Of a stretch of DNA of 64,000 bases, positions 35,520 through 44,903 are shown piece by piece. The translations under genes and the position numbers were made by a program. The stretch covers positions 1 to 64,000 of the forward strand of contig DASSIS010000089.1 of the NCBI GenBank assembly GCA_035691665.1, written 5' to 3'. The notes beneath the pieces are model-generated. The model was not told where the DNA came from. It was given only the letters and a program-made list of their open reading frames with translations, and ran no database searches. Source of the stretch: DASUBN01 sp035691665. GTDB lineage: Bacteria; Pseudomonadota; Gammaproteobacteria; Natronospirales; REEB76. Numbering within the stretch: position 1 is the first letter of the stretch; the number at the start of each line of letters is the position of its first letter.

Positions 35520-35523
<4 letters not shown>
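34231..35523 (-). CDS. amidohydrolase-fold protein lacking the metal ligands (probable pseudoenzyme)
   Basis: A 430-residue exported protein; the signal peptide ends around AQA22. The overall fold is imidazolonepropionase-like: TYAITGGTVYTL...GKIAAVGADV, TPGIIDPE and a C-terminal AVKAMSLNPARIYGLDKNVGSLEAGKDADLVVWSGDPLE. The strand-1 HxH metal motif is replaced by PES in GIIDPESEFG. The other ligand positions read MQADRA and SGGAEAW, against HCYRA and HHAVEAY in its neighbour. Hence catalysis by the usual mechanism is unlikely. It starts with GTG, overlapping the upstream paralog by four bases, so the two are probably made together. Confidence 0.85.
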
Positions 35524-36920
<1,397 letters not shown>

Positions 36921-36998
36921 GGGACGCTCCTAGTGGACAGGCCGGAGGGGCAGCATACCTGATGGATTCGAACTCCCTTATTTAGTTCGATGAGCGCG

Positions 36999-37125
36999 GC
37001 TAAAAACGAGGGATTTCGCTCTCTGGCTAGGCGCGGACGGCCGAGAACCGGAGCGTACTCTTAAGGTACGTGAGGATTTCAAAGCCGGTCCAACACCGCC
37101 AGAGAGCAAAAGACCCGTTTTTAGC
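36999..37125. repeat. 127-bp palindromic intergenic element (MITE- or REP-like)
   Basis: Outer arms 36999-37026 and 37099-37125 are an imperfect inverted repeat of about 27 bases: GCTAAAAACG...GCTCTCTGG pairs with CCAGAGAGC...CGTTTTTAGC. Between them a second small hairpin, CGTAC-TCTTAAG-GTACG, sits at the tip. The element fills half the 258-bp gap between the divergent amidohydrolase and antiporter genes. No coding sequence is visible. It looks like a mobile palindromic repeat or a structured RNA element. Confidence 0.65.
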
Positions 37126-37178
37126 AGGGCGATGCTAAGATGCAAATTATTGATTTTATTGGGGAGTAGCAGGGGACG

Positions 37179-39161
37179 ATGGAATACGCCACCCTCCGTT
37201 CCATCCTCATCCTGCTCGCCGTGGCGGTGTTCGTGGTGGCGGCGCTGCGCCGCCTGCACCTGCCCACGGTGCTCGCCTACCTCGCCACCGGCTTCCTGGT
37301 GGGTCCCCACGGCTTGGGCTTCATCCAGGAGAACGTCGGCACGAGCTCGCTCGCCGAGTTCGGCGTGGTGTTCCTGCTCTTCACCCTGGGGCTCGAGTTC
37401 TCCCTGCCGCGGCTCATCGTCATGCGCCGGGCGGTGTTCCTCCTGGGCGGCCTGCAGGTGCTGCTCACCACCCTGGGTTCGGCGCTGATGGCCCGCACCA
37501 TGGGCGTGAGCCTGCCGGTGGCCCTGGTGCTGGGCGGCGCCTTCGCCATGTCCTCCACCGCCATCGCCGCCAAGCAGCTCACAGAGCAGGCGGAGATGAA
37601 CCTGCACCACGGCCGCATGGCGCTGGCGGTGCTGCTGTTCCAGGACCTGGCCGTCATCCCCTTCCTGATCCTGATCCCGGCCCTCAACCACGGCCTCGAC
37701 ACGGCGCTGGCCGGCGACCTGCTCCGGGCCTTCGGCAAGGGCCTCTTGGCGGTGGTGGTAATCCTGGCGGCGGGCCGCTGGCTGCTACGGCCCCTGCTGC
37801 ACCAGATCGCCACCGCCCGCTCCGCGGAACTCTTCACGCTCACCACCCTGCTCGTGACCATGGCCTCCGCCTTCGGCACCGCGGTCTTGGGCCTCTCGCC
37901 CGCCCTGGGCGGCTTCCTCGCCGGCATGATGCTGGCCGAGACCGAGTACCGGCACCAGGTGGAGGCGGACATCCGCCCCTTCCGCGACGTGCTGCTCGGC
38001 CTCTTCTTCATCACAGTGGGCATGCTGCTCAACCCGGCGGTGGTGGCGCGTCATTGGATGCTGCTCATCGTCGCGGTGACGGGCCTCATCATCTTCAAGA
38101 CCGCGCTCATCGCCTTCCTCACGCGCCAGCTGGGTTCCGACAACAACGCCGCGCTGCGCACCGGCCTGGTGCTGGCCCAGGGCGGCGAGTTCGGTTTCGC
38201 CTTGCTCTCGCTAGGTCTGGCCCAGCACGTGATCCGCGCGCCGCTCGCCGAGTTCGGTCTCGCCGTGATCGTGGTGAGCATGCTCGCGGGCCCGCTCCTC
38301 ATCCGCTACAACCGCCGGCTCGCCGCGCACCTCTTCCCCGAAAGCGAGGCGGAGGAGCACGACCTCCTGCAGCACGACATCGGCCGTCACCAGCTGCACC
38401 TCGAGGACCACGTGGTGATCATCGGCTACGGTCGCGTCGGGCAGAACGTGGCGCGCTTCCTGGAGCCGGAAGGCTTCGAGTTCGTGGCGCTCGACCTCGA
38501 TCCGGTGCGCGTGCGCCACGCCCGCGAGGCCGGCGACCCTGTCTATTACGGCGACGGCACCAACCGCGACGTGCTGCGCGCGGCCGGCGTCGAACGCGCC
38601 CGGGTGTTGGTGATCAGCTACTTCAAGGTCTCCACCGCCCTCAAGATCATCGAACACGTGAAGAAGCTGCGCCCCGACATCCCCATCCTGGTGCGCACCC
38701 GCGACGACTCGGAGCTGGACAAGCTGCAGGAAGCCGGCGCCACCGAGATCATCCCCGAGACCCTGGAATCCAGCCTGATGCTGGCCTCCCACCTCCTGCA
38801 CGTGCTGCACGTACCCATGACCCAGATCCTGCGCAAGATCCAGGAAGTGCGCTCCCACCGTTACAGCCTGCTGCGCAGCGTGTTCCGCGGCCAGGATGCC
38901 TTGCCCCTGGACGAGTCCCACGCCTTCCGCGAGCAGCTGCATACCCTCACCCTGAGCAAGGGCGCCCACGCCGTGAACCGCTCCCTGGCCGAGATCGACC
39001 TGCGCGCGTTCGGCGTGGTGGTCACCGCGCTGCGCCGCGAGGGCGTGGTGGGCCGCCAGCCGCCCGCGGTGACGGTGCTGAAGGAGGGGGACGTGATGGT
39101 GCTCTGGGGCACGCCCGAGAAACTGCAGGACGCGGAAGAACGTCTGCTGAGGGGCAGATGA
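37179..39161 (+). CDS. CPA2 cation:proton antiporter with TrkA-N and TrkA-C domains (KefB/KefC-like)
   Basis: A 660-residue K+/H+-type antiporter. About twelve membrane helices (residues 5-385) include LPTVLAYLATGFLVGPHG, FQDLAVIPFLILIPAL with the ion-binding Gln-Asp pair, and ALGGFLAGMMLAETEYRHQVEADI. A cytoplasmic Rossmann domain (about 405-530) has GYGRVGQNVARFL. A TrkA-C/RCK_C domain ends the protein (about 575-655). The ribosome site AGGGG precedes the ATG. The usual kefB partner kefG/F is absent, so glutathione-gated efflux is not certain. It starts a run with purT, CPBP protease and yajQ. Confidence 0.9.
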   Translation: MEYATLRSILILLAVAVFVVAALRRLHLPTVLAYLATGFLVGPHGLGFIQENVGTSSLAEFGVVFLLFTLGLEFSLPRLIVMRRAVFLLGGLQVLLTTLGSALMARTMGVSLPVALVLGGAFAMSSTAIAAKQLTEQAEMNLHHGRMALAVLLFQDLAVIPFLILIPALNHGLDTALAGDLLRAFGKGLLAVVVILAAGRWLLRPLLHQIATARSAELFTLTTLLVTMASAFGTAVLGLSPALGGFLAGMMLAETEYRHQVEADIRPFRDVLLGLFFITVGMLLNPAVVARHWMLLIVAVTGLIIFKTALIAFLTRQLGSDNNAALRTGLVLAQGGEFGFALLSLGLAQHVIRAPLAEFGLAVIVVSMLAGPLLIRYNRRLAAHLFPESEAEEHDLLQHDIGRHQLHLEDHVVIIGYGRVGQNVARFLEPEGFEFVALDLDPVRVRHAREAGDPVYYGDGTNRDVLRAAGVERARVLVISYFKVSTALKIIEHVKKLRPDIPILVRTRDDSELDKLQEAGATEIIPETLESSLMLASHLLHVLHVPMTQILRKIQEVRSHRYSLLRSVFRGQDALPLDESHAFREQLHTLTLSKGAHAVNRSLAEIDLRAFGVVVTALRREGVVGRQPPAVTVLKEGDVMVLWGTPEKLQDAEERLLRGR

Positions 39162-39198
39162 GATTTTCTACTCTGACTGGAATACGGATATCTGAACC

Positions 39199-40380
39199 AT
39201 GGTGAACATCGGCACGCCGCTCACGTCGAACGCCACCCGCCTCATGCTCCTGGGCTCGGGGGAGCTCGGCAAGGAAGTGACCATCGAGGCCCAGCGCTTC
39301 GGCGTCGAGGTGATCGCGGTCGACCGCTACGCGAACGCCCCGGCCATGCAGGTGGCGCACAGGAGCCACGTGATCAACATGCTGGACGGCGCCGAGATCC
39401 GCCGCCTTGTGGAGCGGGAGAAGCCCCACTACATCGTGCCGGAGATCGAGGCCATCGCCACGCCGACCCTGCTCGAGCTCGAGCAGGAGGGCTGGACCGT
39501 GATCCCCACGGCCCGTACCGCGCGCCTCACCATGGACCGGGAAGGTATCCGCCGCCTCGCCTCCGAAGAGCTCAAGGTGAGGACCTCCCGCTACCTCTTC
39601 GCCGACGACTACGCAGCCTTCCAGGCCGCCATCCATGACATCGGCATCCCCTGCGTGGTGAAGCCGGTGATGAGCTCCTCCGGCAAGGGCCAAAGCCTCA
39701 TCCGCAAAGACTCCGAGATCGAAGCCGCTTGGCGTTACGGCCAGGAGGGCGGCCGCACCGGCAAGGGGCGGATGATCGTGGAAGGCTTCATCGACTTCGA
39801 CTACGAGATCACCCTGCTCACGGTGCGCCACGCCGGCGGCACGAGCTTCTGCGCCCCCATCGGCCACCGCCAGGAGGACGGCGACTACCGGGAATCCTGG
39901 CAGCCCCAGCCCATGAGCCCGAAGGCGCTGGCCGAAGCCGAGCGCATCGCCAGGCTCGTCTCCGACGACCTGGGCGGGCGCGGCATCTTCGGCATGGAGT
40001 TCTTCGTGAAGGGCGACACCGTCTGGTTCAGCGAGGTCTCGCCCCGACCCCACGACACGGGTCTCGTCACCCTCATCTCCCAGGACCTGTCGGAGTTCGC
40101 GCTGCACGTGCGCGCCATACTCGGCCTGCCCATCCCGGTGATCCGCCAGCTCGGGCCCTCTGCGTCGGCGGTGATCCTGCCCCACGGCGACTCCCAGGGA
40201 CCGCTGTTCATGGACGTGGGAGGGGCGCTCATGGAGCCGGATACCCTGTTGCGCCTGTTCGGCAAACCGGAGATCCACGGTCACCGTCGCATGGGTGTGA
40301 CCCTGGCGCGTGCCGGGTCCATCGAAGCCGCGCGAGAAAAAGCCGTGCGTGCCGCGTCGGCAGTCAGAGTAAAACTTTGA
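39199..40380 (+). CDS. purT: formate-dependent phosphoribosylglycinamide formyltransferase
   Basis: ATP-grasp enzyme converting GAR plus formate to FGAR, the folate-independent third step of purine synthesis. It has 393 residues (E. coli 392). The N-terminal PreATP-grasp has LMLLGSGELGKEVTIEAQR. The ATP-grasp core has VVKPVMSSSGKGQSLIRKD and GIFGMEFFVKGDTVWFSEVSPRPHDTGLVTL with metal-binding Glu and Asn/Asp positions. It lies 37 bp after the antiporter gene on the same strand. Confidence 0.97.
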   Translation: MVNIGTPLTSNATRLMLLGSGELGKEVTIEAQRFGVEVIAVDRYANAPAMQVAHRSHVINMLDGAEIRRLVEREKPHYIVPEIEAIATPTLLELEQEGWTVIPTARTARLTMDREGIRRLASEELKVRTSRYLFADDYAAFQAAIHDIGIPCVVKPVMSSSGKGQSLIRKDSEIEAAWRYGQEGGRTGKGRMIVEGFIDFDYEITLLTVRHAGGTSFCAPIGHRQEDGDYRESWQPQPMSPKALAEAERIARLVSDDLGGRGIFGMEFFVKGDTVWFSEVSPRPHDTGLVTLISQDLSEFALHVRAILGLPIPVIRQLGPSASAVILPHGDSQGPLFMDVGGALMEPDTLLRLFGKPEIHGHRRMGVTLARAGSIEAAREKAVRAASAVRVKL

Positions 40381-40430
40381 AGTTCAGTTAAAGTCTCACT
40401 GTTAATCACGAATCACCAGGGGCGACATCC

Positions 40431-41291
40431 ATGAACATCGAGCGGCGGTCAGGCAAGCTGTGGGCGGTACTGCAGTTCCCCCTCACCCGCATGGCGATCG
40501 GGTTCCTGGCTATCGTCCTGTTCGCCTTCTCGATACTGGCGGGGGCCAGCGCCCTGCACCTGCACGGCCTCGCGTACGCGACCATGCACCTGCTGTCGGG
40601 ACTGGTGGCCTGGGGGGTCTACCTGGTCTACGTGCGCGTCCTCGAGCACCGTACGGCAGCGGAACTCGAGCTGCCCCACTCCATGCCACGCTTCGCCAAG
40701 GGCTTCGGCATCGGCCTGGTGCTGTATTGCGTCACCATCGGCATCCTCTGGCTCAGCGGCACCTACCAGGTGGCGTGGCTCAACCCGAACCAGGCAGTGC
40801 TCGCGGTGTTCATCAACGCCCTGGGGGCGGCCCTGCTGGAAGAGATCGCCATACGCGGCGTGGTGTTCCGCATCATGGAAGGCAGTCTCGGTACCTGGCT
40901 CGCGCTTGCCATCTCGGCGCTGTTCTTCGGCCTGCTGCACGCCATCAACCCCGGCGCCAACTGGCAGAGCGTGCTGGGGATCGCGCTGCAGGGAGGCTTG
41001 ATACTGGCCGCGGCCTACGTCTACACGCGCAACCTGTGGCTCGCCATCGGCCTGCATTGCGCCTGGAACTTCGCCAGCGGCGGGATCTTCGGGTCCGACC
41101 CCAAATCCCGTAGCCTGTTGGCCGCGCACCTGCAGGGGCCGGAGTGGCTCACCGGCGGCCCAGACGGCCTCGACGCCTCGGTGGTAGCGACGCTGATCTG
41201 TCTCGCCGCCACCGTCGGCTTCCTGCTGCTGGCGCGGCGCCACGGCCATATAATCACACCCTATTGGCGGAGAAACCGCAGCCCAGGGTGA
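40431..41291 (+). CDS. CPBP-family intramembrane metalloprotease
   Basis: A 286-residue membrane protein with about eight helices. The three CPBP (Abi/CAAX protease) motifs are present: EExxxR as LLEEIAIRG near residue 142, FxxxH as FFGLLHAI near 168, and HxxxN as GLHCAWNFA near 208. These build a metal site within the membrane. Prokaryotic members are linked to bacteriocin maturation or immunity and to stress, but most are uncharacterised. Its neighbours purT and yajQ are housekeeping. It ends 4 bp before yajQ. Confidence 0.88.
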   Translation: MNIERRSGKLWAVLQFPLTRMAIGFLAIVLFAFSILAGASALHLHGLAYATMHLLSGLVAWGVYLVYVRVLEHRTAAELELPHSMPRFAKGFGIGLVLYCVTIGILWLSGTYQVAWLNPNQAVLAVFINALGAALLEEIAIRGVVFRIMEGSLGTWLALAISALFFGLLHAINPGANWQSVLGIALQGGLILAAAYVYTRNLWLAIGLHCAWNFASGGIFGSDPKSRSLLAAHLQGPEWLTGGPDGLDASVVATLICLAATVGFLLLARRHGHIITPYWRRNRSPG

Positions 41292-41295
41292 GTCC

Positions 41296-41781
41296 ATGCC
41301 TTCCTTCGATGCCGTTTCCAAGGTGGATACCGCCGAGCTCACCAACGCCGTCGATCAGGCGAACCGGGAGATCAGCCAGCGCTATGACTTCAAGGGTTCC
41401 TCGGCCAACATCGACCGGGTGGAGAACCTGCTGACCCTCTACGCCGACAGCGAGTTCCAGCTTAAGCAGGTGGCCGACATCCTCTACGCCAAGGCTGCCA
41501 AACGCGGCATCGACGTCTCGAGCTTCGACCCCCAGAAGGTCGAGGCCATCAGCGGCGACAAGGCGAAGCAGCAGGTGAAGGTGAAGCAAGGGATCGACAA
41601 GGAGCTGGCCAAGAAACTGGTCAAGCTCATCAAGGAGAGCGGCCTCAAGGTGCAGGCGGCCATCCAGGGCGAGGAAGTGCGGATCTCGGGCAAGAAGCGC
41701 GACGACCTGCAGAGCTGCATCGCGCTGCTGCGACAGTCCAAGCTGGAGCAGCCCCTGCAGTTCACCAATTTCAGGGATTGA
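41296..41781 (+). CDS. yajQ: YajQ-family nucleotide-binding protein
   Basis: 161 residues, two RRM-like alpha/beta domains. N-terminal SFDAVSKVDTAELTNAVDQANREISQRYDFKG and C-terminal VRISGKKRDDLQSCIALL are diagnostic. Xanthomonas and Pseudomonas homologues bind c-di-GMP and act with LysR regulators; others bind RNA. Its presence in the same window as two c-di-GMP enzymes is noted but not proof of a link. It is closely spaced to the CPBP gene. Confidence 0.95.
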   Translation: MPSFDAVSKVDTAELTNAVDQANREISQRYDFKGSSANIDRVENLLTLYADSEFQLKQVADILYAKAAKRGIDVSSFDPQKVEAISGDKAKQQVKVKQGIDKELAKKLVKLIKESGLKVQAAIQGEEVRISGKKRDDLQSCIALLRQSKLEQPLQFTNFRD

Positions 41782-41787
41782 GAACCG

Positions 41788-41860
41788 CTACTTCGGCAGG
41801 GTCGCGGTGAACGACGGCCGCCGCATCAGCTTCTCGTAATAGGCATTCAGGTTGAGATGA
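41788..41860 (-). pseudogene. C-terminal remnant of a glutathione S-transferase gene
   Basis: Minus-strand translation ending at the TAG at 41788-41790 reads GRHLNLNAYYEKLMRRPSF followed by TATLPK. The N-L-x-AYYEKLMxRPSF pattern is the last helix of many bacterial GSTs. Upstream in the same frame similarity fades within about 20 residues (HAACGAISLA), and there is no room or start for the remaining 180 residues before the next gene. I read it as the 3' scar of a deleted gst gene. The rest of the 41782-41930 gap holds nothing else I can see. Confidence 0.5.
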
Positions 41861-41930
41861 CGCCCTGCCAAGCTGATCGCTCCGCAGGCGGCATGGCGGA
41901 TTCTATGGCTCCCCGCTTGCGGGCGTGGGC

Positions 41931-42803
41931 TTAGTCTGCGGTAAAAGCGTCGTGATAGTCCTTGAAATCACCCAAGGGACCGATCCTCAAGTCCGCCTCA
42001 CCGTAGGACACGCTTAGGTCCATGTTGTCCTTGCCCTTCTCCCGCTGCACCACGCTGTTGCCGATGAGATGGACGTGGCTCCAGAAACCCTGCTCTTCTC
42101 GCGGACCATAGTATTTCCCGTCCAGGCTCATGACCGCGAGGCCGTGGTCGGCCGTGACGTTCAGCACGCCGGGGCTGTTGCTGGTGGAGATCACGTGCAA
42201 GCGACCGTATCGCACACTCGCCTCCACCGACCCGCCGTCGTCCTCGAGCACCGTCTCGCCGGCGGTGAGCCTGGACTTCACGCCGTTCTGCATGCCTGTG
42301 ATCTTGAGTTCGCCTGCGTACAGGTCGGCGTCCAGCGCCAGCCGTGCCGGCACGCGCACCTTCCAGCGCTCCTGGATGTCGCTGCGGAACTCACCTGAGG
42401 GATAGGTCAAGACCACCGTGAGGATGTCGCCGTCCCGCGCCTGCTGCAGCGTCGCGGACATCATGTCACGGGCGGTATCGTTGCTGAGCCAGTGGAACAG
42501 CCACAGCAGGCTGTGCTGCTGCTGCCGGAGTTCCAGGCTGACATGCACCTGGTCGTCGTCGGAGGCTGAGATGTCCATCTCACCCGGGCCGCCCAATAAT
42601 CTGAAGTGCGCGATCCCTATGGTGGCGAGCTTCGCATCGAGGGTCGGTAGACCGTCTTTCCCGACCGTCATGCTGCCGACCGGTGTCGCGCCCGTGAGCG
42701 CGGGTTGCGGCTGCGGCTCGCTCGCCGCGTACCAGGTGATGGCGGCGCCCAGCACCAGCACGACGGCCAGTGATACCAATATGACGCGGGTCTTGGTCTT
42801 CAT
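41931..42803 (-). CDS. exported beta-repeat protein (DUF4097/putative adhesin-like), paralog 2
   Basis: A 290-residue protein with an N-terminal signal anchor (residues 7-27). The body is predicted beta-strands in short repeats, like the DUF2807/DUF4097 right-handed beta-helix proteins: GEMDISASDDDQVHVSLELR, YAGELKITG and YGEADLRIGP. It is clearly paralogous to the next gene: LLWLFHWLSNDTARDMM matches LWFFHWSSSGTAKDIA, and VPARLALDADLYAGEL matches LPARLALDADMKVGDL. It overlaps that gene's stop by four bases. It is the last gene of the GntR-ABC cluster. Function unknown. Confidence 0.8.
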   Translation of the reverse strand: MKTKTRVILVSLAVVLVLGAAITWYAASEPQPQPALTGATPVGSMTVGKDGLPTLDAKLATIGIAHFRLLGGPGEMDISASDDDQVHVSLELRQQQHSLLWLFHWLSNDTARDMMSATLQQARDGDILTVVLTYPSGEFRSDIQERWKVRVPARLALDADLYAGELKITGMQNGVKSRLTAGETVLEDDGGSVEASVRYGRLHVISTSNSPGVLNVTADHGLAVMSLDGKYYGPREEQGFWSHVHLIGNSVVQREKGKDNMDLSVSYGEADLRIGPLGDFKDYHDAFTAD

Positions 42804-43552
42804 TTGCCATCGCCTTTCTTGGCGTCGCTGGCCGCGCCGACGCGCAGCGTGGCCTCGCCCACGTTCACGCTGAGGTCCATGTCATCCGGGCCCTTGCCGT
42901 CCACCGAGACTTCGTTGCCCAGGCCCGAGTGTCCGTGGTAGCCGGGGTGCTCGCCGTTGATGGTGAGCATGGCGTCGCCGATGTTGCTCGCGACCCGCAC
43001 CCGGCCATAACCGCTGCTGCTGCTCTTGGCGCGGATGTCGCCCACGCTGACGTTGGCCTTGATGCGCCCCTGGGGCACGTCGATGTCCAGTTCGCCCACG
43101 TTCAGGACGGCGTCCACGCCGCCCGCGACCCCGGAGATGACGAGATCGCCGACCTTCATGTCCGCATCCAGCGCCAGGCGTGCCGGCAGTTCCAGCTTCC
43201 ACTCCTGTTTCACGCTGTCGTTCCGGTCATCGTGGTCTAGCCCCAGGGAGAGGATATCGCCGTCGCGCCGCTGGTAGATGGCGGCATCGGCGATGTCCTT
43301 GGCGGTGCCGGAGCTCGACCAATGGAAGAACCAGAGGTATTCCTCGTCCTTCTGGTGCAGCTTGATCTCCACGTGCACTTGGTCGTCCGGGGACGGGCTC
43401 ACGTGCACCTCGCCCACGCCGACTCTCAGGTCCAATTCCTTGAGGCCGGCAGCCGGGATGTCGGCGCTCAGGGTGCGCGCCACGGGCCCCGTGTCCGCCA
43501 GGGCCAAGGCCGGCGCAGTGGAGAGCAGCAGGGCAGCGAAGATCTTCTTCAT
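42800..43552 (-). CDS. exported beta-repeat protein (DUF4097/putative adhesin-like), paralog 1
   Basis: 250 residues with a cleavable signal peptide (cut about ALA19-DTG). The mature part has recurring V-G-(E/D) turns followed by short strands (VGVGEVHVSP, VGDLVISG, VGELDIDV, VGDIRAKS, VGEATLRVG), as expected for a beta-helix of the DUF4097/adhesin type. Such genes often accompany GntR/ABC or PspC loci in envelope stress regulons. It lies 22 bp after the BON lipoprotein gene and four bases into the next paralog. Confidence 0.82.
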   Translation of the reverse strand: MKKIFAALLLSTAPALALADTGPVARTLSADIPAAGLKELDLRVGVGEVHVSPSPDDQVHVEIKLHQKDEEYLWFFHWSSSGTAKDIADAAIYQRRDGDILSLGLDHDDRNDSVKQEWKLELPARLALDADMKVGDLVISGVAGGVDAVLNVGELDIDVPQGRIKANVSVGDIRAKSSSSGYGRVRVASNIGDAMLTINGEHPGYHGHSGLGNEVSVDGKGPDDMDLSVNVGEATLRVGAASDAKKGDGK

Positions 43553-43574
43553 CAGAGGCGCTCCCGGCAGCGGA

Positions 43575-43901
43575 TCACTTGATCACGGTGACGTGGCAGC
43601 GGACGCTCTTCACGTCCGGCGTCTCGAGGGCGATCTCCACCGCCTTCGCCAGCACCTCAGGCTTGGCGGTGACGCCGTCCAGGTAGACCCGGCCGTGCTC
43701 GCTCGTGACGGTGAACTCCGCCGCCTGGGTGACGGGATCGCCGTCCAGGCGCGCACGCACGGCGCGCGCGAGGCTGCTGTCGCCGTCGCTCTGGCTGTCG
43801 TGCCAGGACGCCCCGTTCTCGCTGCCGTCGAAGGCCAGCACGCAGCCCGAGAGGTTCAGCATCGCGGCTGAGAGGAACAGGGCGGTCAGGATGCGGTGCA
43901 T
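43575..43901 (-). CDS. BON-domain lipoprotein
   Basis: 108 residues. The lipobox L-S-G-C is at residues 17-20, so this is a lipoprotein; Val at +2 favours the outer membrane. Residues 42-106 form one BON domain: LARAVRARLDGDPVTQAAEFTVTSEHGRVYLDGVTAKPEVLAKAVEIALETPDVKSV. OsmY and BamE-neighbour proteins use BON domains at the envelope or phospholipid surface. It lies 39 bp after the ABC permease in the same operon. Confidence 0.88.
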   Translation of the reverse strand: MHRILTALFLSAAMLNLSGCVLAFDGSENGASWHDSQSDGDSSLARAVRARLDGDPVTQAAEFTVTSEHGRVYLDGVTAKPEVLAKAVEIALETPDVKSVRCHVTVIK

Positions 43902-43940
43902 GGCTTCGTCACTCCACTCATGGTTTTCGTTATATGAGGC

Positions 43941-44903
43941 TTAGATCTCGGACCGGTTGCGACGCAGCCAGATGGCGCCGTAGATGAATGCCGCCGCCAG
44001 GACCGTGCCGATCCAGAGTTCGGGGCTGGCGAGGAGCCGCCCGAGGCTGTCGAGGCCCACCAGATTTCCGCCGGTGAACACCATGTCGCCGTGCTTGTTG
44101 AAGGCCGTGTCCGGATCGAAGTTGAAGGCCAGCGGCAGCCAACTCAAGCTGTGACGGAACACCAGGCGCGCGATGTGGGCGGAGTGGAAGACCCAGCCTT
44201 CCGCGCCCATGAGGCCCAGCGGCACCAGTACCGCCCACAGGAACGGGGTCTTCTTGGCCCAGGCCGAGGCCAGCATCACCCAGCCCATGTAAGGCAGGAA
44301 CCAGATGGCCTGCACCACGAGGCCGTAGGCGAGATACAGCCAGCTGCCGATGATGGTGCCCGGGTAGGTCAATATCGACCAGGGGTGCACACCCAGTACC
44401 GAGCCCATGATCAGCATGAACACCAGCAGGATCAGCTCGAGCACGATCGCGGCCGCCAAGGTGATGCCGGTGAAGGTCAGCATCGCGGTGGCGAGCTTGG
44501 AGAGCACGGTGCGGGTGTCCGACAGCGGCATGGAGCGCCAGAACAGGATGCTGCGGTCGCGGCGATCCGCGTACAGGCTGTCCAGCAGGTAGAAGAACAG
44601 CACGATCTTCATGATGAAGCTGAACATCGCTCCCAAGGCGAGAGTGACGATGCGCACGAAACCGACCACCTGCTCCGGTGCCGCGTTGCTGAAGTCCGGC
44701 AGCTGGTCGATGCGGAAATGCATGCCGTTCGCATCCACGGTGTTCACGGTCTCGGAGTGGCCCACCAGCACCGCGATGAGCATGTAGAGGCTCAACACCG
44801 TGAGGATGCCGATGACCACGGTCGGCACCATCCACAGGGAACGGTTCTCCCAGAACTCGCGCCGGATGAGGGTCTTGTTCATGCGTGAGACCAGGGCGTT
44901 CAT
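43941..44903 (-). CDS. ABC transporter permease (ABC-2 type)
   Basis: A 320-residue membrane protein with about six helices. The N-terminus KTLIRREFWENRSLWMVPT and the long periplasmic loop (about 50-95, TVDANGMHFRIDQLPDF) are typical of ABC-2 permeases next to YtrB-like ATPases. The motif DSLYADRRDRSILFWRSMPLSDTRTVLSKL is a conserved cytoplasmic coupling segment. It overlaps the ATPase gene by four bases. Substrate unknown. Confidence 0.87.
   Translation of the reverse strand: MNALVSRMNKTLIRREFWENRSLWMVPTVVIGILTVLSLYMLIAVLVGHSETVNTVDANGMHFRIDQLPDFSNAAPEQVVGFVRIVTLALGAMFSFIMKIVLFFYLLDSLYADRRDRSILFWRSMPLSDTRTVLSKLATAMLTFTGITLAAAIVLELILLVFMLIMGSVLGVHPWSILTYPGTIIGSWLYLAYGLVVQAIWFLPYMGWVMLASAWAKKTPFLWAVLVPLGLMGAEGWVFHSAHIARLVFRHSLSWLPLAFNFDPDTAFNKHGDMVFTGGNLVGLDSLGRLLASPELWIGTVLAAAFIYGAIWLRRNRSEI

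Noticed and set aside
36978..37691. A 237-codon minus-strand frame across the palindromic element and the antiporter start
   Set aside because: Gln/His/Glu-rich antisense composition, no ribosome site, and it overlaps the well-supported antiporter gene.
42800..43552. CRISPR-like or short tandem DNA repeats in the beta-repeat genes
   Set aside because: The repetition is at protein level (V-G-E/D turns) with no constant DNA repeat or spacer pattern; no CRISPR array was seen anywhere in the window.
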